28,493 nt of DNA from Caryophanales bacterium UBA4951 (GTDB taxonomy: Bacteria; Bacillota_I; Bacilli_A; RFN20; CAG-826): the NCBI GenBank assembly GCA_002397465.1, contig DHAP01000050.1, positions 1 to 28,493 on the forward strand, in the 5' to 3' direction. The notes under the pieces are model-generated. The model was not told the origin of the DNA, did no database searches, and worked only from the letters and a program-made list of their open reading frames with translations. Below, piece after piece: positions 8,517 to 17,438 of this stretch (position 1 is the stretch's first letter; every line of letters starts with the position of its first letter). Both the position numbers and the translations under genes were made by a program.

Positions 8517-9375
8517 AATCTTCAATAAATGACATTTTATCGACTGATCCAGTATTAAGAGCGTTGATGTATGAACTAACTGAATTTCCAATCGCATTGT
8601 CTAGTGTCGTGTTCATGTTGTTTGTCACTACGTTGAGATTCAAAAGATTGATCAATGGAACCTTAAAGTCATCTTTTAGAGAAAGTCTTTTCACTTTGTC
8701 ATCAACAATTGCCCGGAATGGTTCCATGAAATCACACGCCAAATTAAAGCGGTTATATTCATTGTGATGTTTTACGCCTAGTTCTAGTAAATATCCGTTA
8801 GCCACCACCGCTCTGCTGATGGCCGAAAGCAAAATAGAATAGCCATAATTCAGGGCACCGTTAACGAAGCAATCATCAGATCTGGAAAAGCCCTCTCCGA
8901 ACAAAGCGTTGAAATAAACCTTGGCTGCAAAGCCTTCTCTATTGGTTCTATCTCCGGGAGTAACTTCGTCGACATAAGATTTTACCTGGAGATATTTTTC
9001 ATTAATCCCATGCTTTCTTAACGTTTCGGCTTGCCTTGATATTTTGGCTTTTACTATCATCCCCCAAACATCAGCCTTAGCTTTTTCATCCCATAAAAGT
9101 TGTTCTTGGATTCTTCTTGAAGATAAAGAGTTGCCAGAATAAGCGACTAGTTCTGACTCCGGATTGCTCTTTTCATCACAAAAAACTACCTTGATGTTTC
9201 GTTTTGCTAGTTCGGACAGCAAAGCGGCCGTCATTGAAACGGCCGTTGACTGAATGATCAAAGTAGAGATTTCGCTTAAGAGTATGCGTTTTTCAATTTC
9301 AGAACGGCAGACCAAATATCCAAGAGATGTCTCAAGTTTCGCTCGACTTGATACCACAACCGTTCTGAATGACAC
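8506..9375 (-). CDS. cas1: CRISPR-associated integrase Cas1
   Basis: A 289-residue Cas1, the metal-dependent integrase that inserts new spacers at the leader end. The catalytic set is complete: Glu147 in TNREGFAAK, His204 in GVKHHNEYNRF, and the acidic pair in ACDFMEPFR (Asp215, Glu218). The N-terminal beta domain (about residues 1-80) and the helical C-terminal domain are both intact. The start codon is GTG at 9375, one base after the cas9 stop, with AAGG about 8 bases upstream inside the end of cas9. An ATG start is not available at this position. The gene overlaps cas2 by 11 bp. Confidence 0.96.
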   Translation of the reverse strand: MSFRTVVVSSRAKLETSLGYLVCRSEIEKRILLSEISTLIIQSTAVSMTAALLSELAKRNIKVVFCDEKSNPESELVAYSGNSLSSRRIQEQLLWDEKAKADVWGMIVKAKISRQAETLRKHGINEKYLQVKSYVDEVTPGDRTNREGFAAKVYFNALFGEGFSRSDDCFVNGALNYGYSILLSAISRAVVANGYLLELGVKHHNEYNRFNLACDFMEPFRAIVDDKVKRLSLKDDFKVPLINLLNLNVVTNNMNTTLDNAIGNSVSSYINALNTGSVDKMSFIEDYEL

Positions 9376-9376
9376 T

Positions 9377-12300
9377 TTACAGCCTTGTCTCTTTTACGAA
9401 TAAACCACATGTGGATTCACTAATTATGGCGTTGTTAGATAGGTCTGATGAAATGGTTAAAAAGCAAGCGTTTTTGCTACCATTTATTAGAGAAAAATCA
9501 ACTGCACCTTTTGCAGAACATAAAAGGTCGACTAATTCTAACAAAACATAAATTTGTTGATAGATTGTTAACCCAGCGAAAACGGGAATATTGTTTTCTA
9601 TCAGTGAGCTCTGAGAAGACACAACCCCTAACGCGTTATAGCATTTCGACTTAAGTTTTCTCGCGAACATCTCAAGCAGCAAGGAATTCCTTGCCTTGGT
9701 TATCAAGACTTCATTTTTATGATCTTGATTGCCAACGGCAATAATTTCGTTGGAATCTTTAAGGTTCTTAACATCGACTCGATCAGCTTTGATTTTCTCC
9801 CAGTACTTGGAAAGAGTTCTTATATAAGCCGCATCATCATCATCGTAAAAGGGTTCTACAGCGAGGCTTATGATGATTCTTCCGTTCGAAGTACCTGATA
9901 TCAATGCGTCGCATCCTTTGTACTTAATATGGGTTTTCATAGGAATAAGCCCAACCTTCTTGGATATTGTGAAATTCTCATAGCCAATGGACTTCAAGTA
10001 TTCACTGCACCCATCGTCCTTTTTGCATTTTTGAGCGAAAAGGACTGGGATAGCAACCAGCTTGGTTACGGTCTTGCCTTTCTCATCCATCTCAATCGCT
10101 CTGAAATAAGCAGTTCTAGCAGAACTGTATCCGCCGTATTTCTTTTCATCAGAAAGAGGGTTGTTCGGATTATCAGTCATTTTTACCAAAGCCTCGTTTC
10201 TGTTGACGAGGTTCATTTCATAGAAGCTTCCTTTCCCGTACGTCGTCATTCTCGTGATCAAAGGAGTTTTTCTGTGCAAAGTCTTTTTGACTGTTTCAAT
10301 TGAAAGGCCGCCTTTATACGTCCAAGCTCCTGGAACATCGTTATCAAAAACCTTCATGACATCGTTTGAACCAGTCGTGAAATCTGAGCTATAGTGCGAA
10401 ACATGTGATTTATAATCATGACCATATTTGCTTATCAGTGTGTTCCCCACAACGATGTTCAAATAAGCATCGTTGGCGTGATGGAGATCGTTTATCGCCC
10501 TTACCTTCAATAGTCCATATTTTTGTCTAAAGGCCGAGACGTTCTTGGCTTTTGAGAATTCAACTTTTGCGTTCGGATACATTTCCTTCAAGAAGGAGAT
10601 GACAGCGGCACAAGTTTGATTGGTCTCGACTAGCTGTCTTTCGATGAAAGAGGCTAATTCATCGTTGGTTATCGAAGAAGTCCTGGTCAATGAGGCAAAC
10701 TTCTCTTTGCTCATAAGACCCTTGGAGAAAAGCATGCTCCAGAAAGGCCTCATCTTGTCTTGGATGGAATGAGGCAAAGGGTACTGGGCTTTCTTGACCT
10801 TTTGGTTGACGTCCTTGTTGACCAAGCAGCGATTAGATAGACTGTCATCCTTCTTCATGGCTTGTGGGATGATGTGGTCGATGTCATATTTGCTTGAGAT
10901 ATCGTCGATGTCAATCGGACTGCCGTCATACATGTCTTTGCCTAACTGAGAATAGTAAAGGAACAAAGCATCACCACGTAAGGCGTTGTTGTCAGCCAAC
11001 TGCAACTGCTCCTCCAAATGTTTGATGTTGGCAAAGGATTCCGCATCTTTTTCGCAAGCGTGATAAAGAGCTAAAAGTTGGTCTTTGCGGGAAGCGGTCT
11101 TTTTCCTTTTGTTGTCGTCTAATCTCTCACGGGTGACTTCGACATAAATCTTGTCCGGATCCCTCTTTGCCACCTTAACGAGTTCCCTGGCGACTTTAAG
11201 GCTCTGCCAAATGCCCCTTTTGACTGATGGGGAGCAATAGAGATCTTTGACGTCTTGATAGTCTATTTCCTTGGTGTCGGTGTCTACTTTGTTGTATTCG
11301 TTAATTGAGGATTGAAAACCATAACGGCCATCGAACAATATTTCGTTTAGATTCTTGTTAGTGTCCAGTAGCAACGAAAGAATGTTATGAACGATTCCGG
11401 CGTCATCGGCGTAATAAACGCCTCCTAGCAGGAACTCCTTTGAGAATTTTCCCCAGCCTTTATAGACGAGCTTCGAAGCTTTTTCGATGATTTGACCATC
11501 AACTTTCCCAGCGTATTCGTCCTTCAAAGTCTCTTTAGCCATCTTGGGATCGCCATAGATAGTCGAGAGGAATATCGCTCTTTCCACAAATTCCTTGTTA
11601 TCCTCGACGGCCTGTTTTGATCCAAATATTCTCACGAAATCCAGATAAGAGGATAGTGATGAATCAAATTCCTCCTCTCGATTCGAAAGCACTATGTCTT
11701 CTTTTTTAAGATGTTGTCCCTTCTTGGCAAAATTGTTGATGATTGAAGAAACCGTGACTTTCTTCCTCGTCATGAACAAATCATTAAAGATTGAGAGCTT
11801 CATGTCCTGGGTGATTCTCTCGCCATTGATTTTGACGTTATTAAGCTCGTTCAAAACCATGTATTCGCTATAAGCCAAGGAGTTGGCGGCAAGAACCGTT
11901 TTGCCCCTTAGATAAGTGCAGTAGCTTGTGAGGTTGTCTATAAAGGCCCTGGCTGAAGCTTTTCTGTCTATGACCTCGTCAAAATTCCACGGGGTGATTT
12001 TGGCGTCCTTCTTTTTCTTGGCCCAGCCAAACTGCGATTTGTCGCCAACTAACGGCCCAACATAATACGGCACCCTGAAAGTAAGGAGCTTTCTTATTTT
12101 CTCTTCATCGGTAAGCCCATCACTGCCCTTCTTTCCAAAAGACGGATACGCCTTAACGACATGTTGAAGAATCAGTTTTAGTTCATACTCATGGATCTGA
12201 TAAGGGATGACAGAACTGGATTTTGAGAAACAGGTTGGAAGGAACTCTCCATCCACCACCTCCTGCAAAATCGATGAATAAGTCGGATATATCGAAAGGA

Positions 12301-13540
12301 TGCTTTCATTTTTGGTCAAAAGCCCTTTGAGCTCTTTCAGGAAATCCTCACGCGAGCATTTTCTGACGTTGTAGACTTTTTTGCCTCTTATGCAGCCATG
12401 CCCAACATAGAAACAATAGTTTTGTTCTTTGTCGATGTGCTTGCCATCTTCGCCACCATGTAAATAGAAGAAAGAGCGATACAGTTTCTCATCATGCTTT
12501 AACAGTTCCTTGAGTTTCTTTAAATCGGTTTTGTGTTTCTCGTACGTCTTGACCATAGCGCACGAAAGCGATGATTCATCACCTAATATGCTATTAAGCG
12601 TTTTCCAGTCATAAACGCTCTTAGCAAGTGCTATGACGTCGATATAGTTGCCTAATAGATCCTCGATGATTGGCTCGACGGCGTCATCATAGTCAGCAGT
12701 ATTGAAACTGAATGACACGTCATCGTCTTTTTCGATATTCAAAGACGGAGCGAATAAGCTCGCGGCTTTTTTGCCGCCCATAATCAAAGCCACGAGTCCG
12801 AGGAAGATAGCCTTGTTTTCTTTCTCTTTCGGAACAAGCCCTTGAGCCGTCAATTCTCTCGTTGCTTCGCCAACTAGACGAGACTTGAGAAGGATATCAG
12901 CGACTTTCTTAACATCGGCTTCGCTTGAGATGATTTTGACGTCGATGTCTTCTTCTTCAGATAGTTCATCGTATTTTCTTTGGATATCCATGAAGGCATT
13001 CACGGCGTCCGCGTCATCGCTGAATCCTTTGGAAAAACTCTGTCCTTCTTTGATGAAGTTGCCACGGTATTTGATGATGTGATGGACGGCCAGATATACG
13101 AACCTGATATCGCTCAGCGCATAGGCGCCGCCTTCCATTAAGGCTTTGCGAAGATGAAAAATTGTTGGGAACCGTTTATAGAAGCCTTTATCGACAAAGT
13201 TTGGATCGTTGAACAGTGTGTACTTCTGTTCTTTAAGTTCCTCATCTTTGTCCTCTAAGAAAAGACGGGAATTATGGAGGCGTAAGATGAAAGCAGGATC
13301 TTTCTTGTTAAGCTCCGGGGCGAATATCTCTTCGAGCAACATGCACCTCTGCCTTCTTCTAGCCTCACGTCTTCTAGTGGAGCGGAAAACTCTTCTGCCC
13401 TTGGCGGTGTCAGCCTCGCTGAAGAGCCTGGCTCCCCAGGCATCCTTGCCCTTAAGGCGCATCAATTTGTAATTCTCATCAGTGCAAGCGAAGCCACAGC
13501 TGTCGGTCCCGATGTCGAGCCCCATGTAGAATTTTCCCAT
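9377..13540 (-). CDS. cas9: type II-A CRISPR effector nuclease Cas9
   Basis: A 1387-residue Cas9, close in size to SpCas9. All catalytic sites are visible: RuvC-I Asp9 (MGLDIGTDSCGF), the Arg-rich bridge helix (RSTRRREARRRQR), RuvC-II Glu801 (IYVEVTRER), HNH His889 (YDIDHIIPQAM) with Asn903 and Asn912, and RuvC-III His1021/Asp1024 (HHANDAYLN). It should be a dual-RNA-guided double-strand nuclease. The start is set at 13540 (MGKFYMGLD) because AAAGGA lies about 11 bases upstream; the 17 extra residues of the longer frame from 13591 run into the tracrRNA gene and are not Cas9-like. Near the C-terminus, the SpCas9 PAM-reading pair R1333/R1335 seems to correspond to Ser1355 and Asn1357, so the PAM is probably not NGG. 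Confidence 0.98.
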   Translation of the reverse strand: MGKFYMGLDIGTDSCGFACTDENYKLMRLKGKDAWGARLFSEADTAKGRRVFRSTRRREARRRQRCMLLEEIFAPELNKKDPAFILRLHNSRLFLEDKDEELKEQKYTLFNDPNFVDKGFYKRFPTIFHLRKALMEGGAYALSDIRFVYLAVHHIIKYRGNFIKEGQSFSKGFSDDADAVNAFMDIQRKYDELSEEEDIDVKIISSEADVKKVADILLKSRLVGEATRELTAQGLVPKEKENKAIFLGLVALIMGGKKAASLFAPSLNIEKDDDVSFSFNTADYDDAVEPIIEDLLGNYIDVIALAKSVYDWKTLNSILGDESSLSCAMVKTYEKHKTDLKKLKELLKHDEKLYRSFFYLHGGEDGKHIDKEQNYCFYVGHGCIRGKKVYNVRKCSREDFLKELKGLLTKNESILSIYPTYSSILQEVVDGEFLPTCFSKSSSVIPYQIHEYELKLILQHVVKAYPSFGKKGSDGLTDEEKIRKLLTFRVPYYVGPLVGDKSQFGWAKKKKDAKITPWNFDEVIDRKASARAFIDNLTSYCTYLRGKTVLAANSLAYSEYMVLNELNNVKINGERITQDMKLSIFNDLFMTRKKVTVSSIINNFAKKGQHLKKEDIVLSNREEEFDSSLSSYLDFVRIFGSKQAVEDNKEFVERAIFLSTIYGDPKMAKETLKDEYAGKVDGQIIEKASKLVYKGWGKFSKEFLLGGVYYADDAGIVHNILSLLLDTNKNLNEILFDGRYGFQSSINEYNKVDTDTKEIDYQDVKDLYCSPSVKRGIWQSLKVARELVKVAKRDPDKIYVEVTRERLDDNKRKKTASRKDQLLALYHACEKDAESFANIKHLEEQLQLADNNALRGDALFLYYSQLGKDMYDGSPIDIDDISSKYDIDHIIPQAMKKDDSLSNRCLVNKDVNQKVKKAQYPLPHSIQDKMRPFWSMLFSKGLMSKEKFASLTRTSSITNDELASFIERQLVETNQTCAAVISFLKEMYPNAKVEFSKAKNVSAFRQKYGLLKVRAINDLHHANDAYLNIVVGNTLISKYGHDYKSHVSHYSSDFTTGSNDVMKVFDNDVPGAWTYKGGLSIETVKKTLHRKTPLITRMTTYGKGSFYEMNLVNRNEALVKMTDNPNNPLSDEKKYGGYSSARTAYFRAIEMDEKGKTVTKLVAIPVLFAQKCKKDDGCSEYLKSIGYENFTISKKVGLIPMKTHIKYKGCDALISGTSNGRIIISLAVEPFYDDDDAAYIRTLSKYWEKIKADRVDVKNLKDSNEIIAVGNQDHKNEVLITKARNSLLLEMFARKLKSKCYNALGVVSSQSSLIENNIPVFAGLTIYQQIYVLLELVDLLCSAKGAVDFSLINGSKNACFLTISSDLSNNAIISESTCGLFVKETRL

Positions 13541-13541
13541 C

Positions 13542-13570
13542 TTGATTTTTTTCCTTTCATCGCCTACCAT
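13542..13570 (+). promoter_or_regulatory. candidate tracrRNA promoter
   Basis: TTGATT and TACCAT are separated by 17 bp on the plus strand, predicting a start near 13577, right at the anti-repeat. The hexamers are imperfect. The site overlaps the cas9 ribosome binding region on the other strand. Confidence 0.4.
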
Positions 13571-13573
13571 TGA

Positions 13574-13680
13574 AGTGCCAATAGATAACATGGCAAGTTC
13601 AAATAAGCTGTTAAGCTCATTGCTTCGCTAATGCGAAGTCTCCATGGTGGAGATCAAAACTCGGTTTCCGAGTTTTTCTT
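13574..13680 (+). ncRNA. tracrRNA
   Basis: The anti-repeat is read directly. TCAAAT (13599-13604) pairs with GTTTGA at the repeat start. AAGT (13595-13598) opposite GA makes the SpCas9-type bulge. 13582-13594 pairs over 13 bp with repeat bases 9-21 (one G-U), and AGTGCC (13574-13579) pairs with GGTATT further into the repeat across a small internal loop. Downstream lie a short AGC/GCT nexus-like stem (13606-13617), CTTCGC-TAAT-GCGAAG (13623-13638), TCTCCA-TGG-TGGAGA (13639-13653) and a terminator hairpin with a T tract. It is transcribed away from cas9, as in the streptococcal system. The 5' end is not certain; a longer form starting upstream is possible. Confidence 0.93.
13656..13677 (+). 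terminator. tracrRNA rho-independent terminator
   Basis: AAAACTCGG-TTT-CCGAGTTTT forms a 9-bp stem with a 3-base loop and continues into TCTTTTTTC. It is also the last hairpin of the tracrRNA. Confidence 0.9.
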
Positions 13681-13749
13681 TTTTCTTGATGATATGATAC
13701 CACCACATCAAAACTAAATAAAAGCAAAAAAAGTTCGACCACATCTAGT

Positions 13750-13778
13750 TAATAGTATATTACTAAGAAATTTATCAA
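13750..13778 (-). promoter_or_regulatory. candidate promoter of the cas operon
   Basis: On the minus strand TTGATA is followed after 17 bp by CTATTA (or after 15 bp by TACTAT) in an A+T-rich stretch. If used, the cas9 mRNA would have a leader of about 200 nt running antisense through the whole tracrRNA gene. Weak call. Confidence 0.25.
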
Positions 13779-13828
13779 AAATAAAAACTATATCTATATA
13801 TTCTTATATGAATATGGAGGGGCCTGCC

Positions 13829-15730
13829 TTACGCTTTGATCATCTCTCTGCTTTTCGCTATCAGCTCTTTTATATGATCACGTAGGGCTTTGTCCTCGCA
13901 ATAGACATAGCAGCCGGATAATCCCCTGGTCATCAAAACCCTGTATGTGTCTCTGACAAGACGCATCGCCAAATCATGGTCCTTGCACTTTCTGATGCCG
14001 GAACTGTTATCGTCCAGGCTTATTCTTTCCGGATGAGCCACGACACTTCCATTCTCATATGTGAGGTCGTTGCCGACAAGCACACCCACATAGTCGAATT
14101 CCATTCCTTGGCAGGTGTGGATGCAGCCAACTTCATCGAACGATTCTTTTCTAACGGCCCAGTTCGGTGATTTGGATGGAAGGTTCCAAACGCTCTTGAA
14201 ATCTCCTTTGTCGGTATGGATGAGGATATCGTAATCCAAGCCACGATCGGGATTCTTCAAATTCCATGGATAGCAATAGCCAGCTACAAGGCGGGCTGTG
14301 CTTTTATCGTCGTTATGGGCTTTAAGGGCTTCTTTCATTTCCATCGGGGTGTCAAAAACCTCAAAATCATAGTCCCGAGGCGGATATGGGTTGTCAGTTG
14401 GATTGACTTCAAGAAGATTGTCGATAAAAGCCGCATAGCCTTCTGACCCGTTGCAGCGGAACTGGGTCGTGAGTTTATAAGCCTCGCCAGAGATGACGGT
14501 TGACCCATATTTCTCCGCTGTCTCTCTGATCAGTTCTTCGCTTCCGATGTCTTGGACGGTCACTCGTTGGTTCTCGTCTATGAAGAATATCGAGACCAGA
14601 CTCTCTTTTATGATGTCATCGAGCATGTTCTTGTTCCTATATTGAAACGGTCTCTTTCTAAGACGGTGGGCCTCATCGAAAAGGCCGACTTTGACGACGT
14701 TGTCGTTGCTTGCGAAGGCAGCTATTCCGTTCTGGGTTGGGAACATCCCATCGAATTTGGAGATAAGCTCCGAATCGCCCTTACCCAATAGTCTTTGATA
14801 GCAGGCGCGTGGGGCGCCATTCTTCGTGTAATAAATCGATAGATATCCCCGTTTGTTCCATTCGACCAAAAGGTTGATGGCGAGAACGGATTTTCCAGTC
14901 CCCGGGCCACCGTTGATGATGATGGTCCTCTTTTCTCCGTCGGCTAAGGCTGTAGCTATTTGAAGGTTGCAAAGATGAGCGATGTCCTCTTGGTTTCCTT
15001 TTAATTCAAAGGCTTCGTTGCCTTTCAGTATTTTCGAGAGCATCTTTTGAAGCGATTTGGCTGGTACTGGCATTCCTTGGTCAAGCAAATACAAAGGCTG
15101 GTTGTCCTTGGTCCTTTTGGATATGTATTTCTCAATCTCCTTGGCGAGCAAGTATTCGTCACCGCCTAAAAACAATTTGGCTTTCTTTGGCCATTTCTCG
15201 TAAGGGACGCCACAAAGAACGTCGCGATAATCAGGCGGAAGATTCATGCAGTAAGCCATCGGATGGACGCCAATGCCCTTTTTGGCTATCTCAGGAGAAT
15301 ACTCCACTAAGTCATTCTGATATCTATAGGCCTGGTAGCACGGATGTTTGCTGGGGACTAAACCGCCTTTGAGGTCGCTTTTGACGAACATGTCATCACG
15401 TTCATCAAAAACGCTGACGGTCGACCACTGCTTGAGTTCAAGTATCACAATGTTCTCACGGTCTTCTTTGTCGGCTCCGAAAATGAGAAAGTCGATTCTC
15501 TCGCCTCCGAGAGGAAAACGATATTCGATCCCAACATCGACATCATCGGGAATCGAGGTCTTGCACAAAACGTCACGCACACTCCTAAGAGATGGGAGCC
15601 AGGAACGTTTTTCGCTGTCACCGCCCCAATGAATGCCGTTTTTGGTAAAGCCGTTCATGATGGCTTCGGTGATTCTCGCGTTCGTCACATCTTCGATGAA
15701 CTGCTTTTTGTTTTGCTCATAAATAACCAT
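13829..15730 (-). CDS. nuclease-helicase fusion, DUF2075 (Schlafen group 3-like) ATPase
   Basis: A 633-residue protein. The N-terminal domain (about 1-220) has a PD-(D/E)XK nuclease signature: Asp80 in ERIDFLIFG and Glu98-x-Lys100 in VILELKQW. A superfamily 1-type helicase of the DUF2075 class follows: Walker A GGPGTGKS (Lys280), a DEAH-like LFDEAHRLR, FIDENQ, then a C-terminal HTCQGMEFDYVGVLVG motif and VLMTRGLSGCYVY. A nuclease joined to an SF1 helicase recalls single-gene phage defence enzymes such as Nhi, but this assignment is inference. The ATG at 15730 has AGAGGA 8 bases upstream. Its 3' part (codons 604-614) is the perfect match of a CRISPR spacer. It lies just beyond the tracrRNA gene. 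Confidence 0.85.
   Translation of the reverse strand: MVIYEQNKKQFIEDVTNARITEAIMNGFTKNGIHWGGDSEKRSWLPSLRSVRDVLCKTSIPDDVDVGIEYRFPLGGERIDFLIFGADKEDRENIVILELKQWSTVSVFDERDDMFVKSDLKGGLVPSKHPCYQAYRYQNDLVEYSPEIAKKGIGVHPMAYCMNLPPDYRDVLCGVPYEKWPKKAKLFLGGDEYLLAKEIEKYISKRTKDNQPLYLLDQGMPVPAKSLQKMLSKILKGNEAFELKGNQEDIAHLCNLQIATALADGEKRTIIINGGPGTGKSVLAINLLVEWNKRGYLSIYYTKNGAPRACYQRLLGKGDSELISKFDGMFPTQNGIAAFASNDNVVKVGLFDEAHRLRKRPFQYRNKNMLDDIIKESLVSIFFIDENQRVTVQDIGSEELIRETAEKYGSTVISGEAYKLTTQFRCNGSEGYAAFIDNLLEVNPTDNPYPPRDYDFEVFDTPMEMKEALKAHNDDKSTARLVAGYCYPWNLKNPDRGLDYDILIHTDKGDFKSVWNLPSKSPNWAVRKESFDEVGCIHTCQGMEFDYVGVLVGNDLTYENGSVVAHPERISLDDNSSGIRKCKDHDLAMRLVRDTYRVLMTRGLSGCYVYCEDKALRDHIKELIAKSREMIKA
13890..13920 (-). 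other. chromosomal protospacer matched by the spacer at 4712-4742
   Basis: A 31/31 identical match. On the strand identical to the crRNA (minus), the 3' flank where Cas9 would read its PAM is AGCCCTACGT. It covers the codons of the SGCYVYCEDKA segment of the nuclease-helicase. Confidence 0.95.
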
Positions 15731-15989
15731 ATATGGTTCCTCTATCCGTGAACTGCAATATAACAATAATATGACACATTGATTTGATTATCAGCATTAA
15801 GTCTCACTTTTCATAAATCGCATTTTATAGAAAAACGCCTATTCCGTTTTTAAAATCTCTACATTGTTTTTATTGATTCAGGCCAAGGAAAAATGCCGTC
15901 ATTGCCGGAAGAAAAAGAAACTCTCTTCCTTACTTTTGAAAAAAGGCGCACAATATCCGGCTCGTTAATTTGAACCCTAAGGAGAGGTT

Positions 15990-17438
15990 ATGAGTGAATC
16001 CCAAGTCGTAGAAAAGCCTGAAAACAAATTTTTGTCGTTCTTCCACGTAAGAGAAAGAGGAAGCAAGCCAAGCAATGAAATACTAGGCGGCTTGGTCACA
16101 TTCTTAGCGATGTGTTACATCCTCCCAGTCAACGCTTCGATACTAGGCTCAACCGGCATGAACTCGTTAGGAGTCTTCGCCAGCACCGCCATCGTATCCG
16201 CCATCGTCACCCTCATCATGGGTCTAGTCGCCAATTGCCCAATCGCCTTAAGCGCCGGAATGGGGCTTAACGCCTACTTAGCCTATACGGTCTGCGGGGC
16301 CTTAGGCTATTCCTGGCAAGAGGCTTTGATCTTGCTTACGATCACTGGCATCGTCTTCTTCATCTTCTCGTTGACACCGATAAGAAGGAAGATCATCGAG
16401 GCTTTCCCAGAGGGACTCCAATCGATTATCTCGGCAGGATTAGGCTGTTTCATCGCTTTTGTCGGGCTTAAAGGAAGCGGAATCATCGTCGCTAGCTCCG
16501 GAACCCTCGTCACTTTAGGCTCCTTAAGCGATCCAGCCGTCCTCTTATCAATCGGCGGCATTCTCTTAGTCGTCATCCTTATGAACATCAGAACCAAGAA
16601 AGGCATCCTTTCTTCTTTGGCCGTGCCTCTTGGCATGCTCTCGGTCGCCTTGATCGGCGTCATCATCAGGGCGTGCGGCGTCGATAACGCCAATCTTCCA
16701 TGGGCTGATTTCTCCACCAACTGGGGAATCAACGGTTTCACCGATGTCTTCTTATACGGCCTTCTCTCTGACGGACAGCAAAATGTCGTCACTGGTAGCG
16801 CCTTCTGGGGACTTGTGGCTGATGTCTTCTCCAAGCCAGCCTCCTACGTCATCATTTTCTCATTGATCTTCGTCAATCTCTTCGACACCACCGCCACGCT
16901 CATGGCAATCGGGAGAGGGACGACCATATTCGGCGCGGACGGCAAGATGAAAGACAACAGAGCCATCGTGGCCGATGCCACCGGCGCTTTGATCTGCGCC
17001 CCGATGGGAACCGCCACCGTCACCTCATTCGTCGAATCGACAATCGGAGTGAAGATCGGAGCAAGAACCGGATTAGCCTCCGTGGTCACTGGTTCTTTAT
17101 TCCTTTTGAGTGCTTTCATCTATCCGGTGTTCCAGCTTTTCACCTATAGCTGCGTCAGCTGCGCGGCCTTGGTCGTCGTTGGCTCCATGATCTTTGCAAG
17201 CAATCTCAAGTCGCTTCATTGGGATGAGGCCGAGATCGGTTTCTCCGCCTTCATCACGATTCTCATGATCGTCCTCACCTACTCTTTGACCAACGGCATC
17301 GGATTCGGCCTTATCTTCTATTGCGTCATCATGCTCGCGAGAGGAAAAGGAAAACAGGTCTCCTGGATTCTTTATCTCATCTCTGGGGCTTATCTATTGA
17401 GCTTTGCTTTGAACGAAGTGCTTACGAAGCTCGCTTAG
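15990..17438 (+). CDS. AzgA-type NCS2 purine permease
   Basis: A 482-residue polytopic membrane transporter of the nucleobase-cation symporter 2 group, AzgA branch (adenine, guanine or hypoxanthine uptake). Family features seen are an N-terminal FFHVRERGSKPSNEILGGLVTFLAMCYI-type segment, NPAIL-like VNASILGSTGMN, the GMGLNAYLAY loop, LFDTTATLMAIG, and ATGALICAPMGTATVTSFVES. About 12-14 membrane helices span the protein. AAGGAG sits 7 bases before the ATG. The substrate cannot be fixed from sequence. I looked for a purine riboswitch in the 259-bp upstream gap and saw none. The gene ends 17 bp inside the convergent nucleotidyltransferase gene. Confidence 0.9.
   Translation: MSESQVVEKPENKFLSFFHVRERGSKPSNEILGGLVTFLAMCYILPVNASILGSTGMNSLGVFASTAIVSAIVTLIMGLVANCPIALSAGMGLNAYLAYTVCGALGYSWQEALILLTITGIVFFIFSLTPIRRKIIEAFPEGLQSIISAGLGCFIAFVGLKGSGIIVASSGTLVTLGSLSDPAVLLSIGGILLVVILMNIRTKKGILSSLAVPLGMLSVALIGVIIRACGVDNANLPWADFSTNWGINGFTDVFLYGLLSDGQQNVVTGSAFWGLVADVFSKPASYVIIFSLIFVNLFDTTATLMAIGRGTTIFGADGKMKDNRAIVADATGALICAPMGTATVTSFVESTIGVKIGARTGLASVVTGSLFLLSAFIYPVFQLFTYSCVSCAALVVVGSMIFASNLKSLHWDEAEIGFSAFITILMIVLTYSLTNGIGFGLIFYCVIMLARGKGKQVSWILYLISGAYLLSFALNEVLTKLA

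Noticed and set aside
13541..13591. Longer Cas9 start at 13591
   Set aside because: The extra 17 residues lack Cas9 similarity and enter the tracrRNA anti-repeat; the ribosome binding site supports 13540.
15731..15989. Possible purine riboswitch before the AzgA-type permease
   Set aside because: I could not find the conserved three-way junction sequences. Only a weak GGAAGA/TCTTCC hairpin at 15907-15929 is present.
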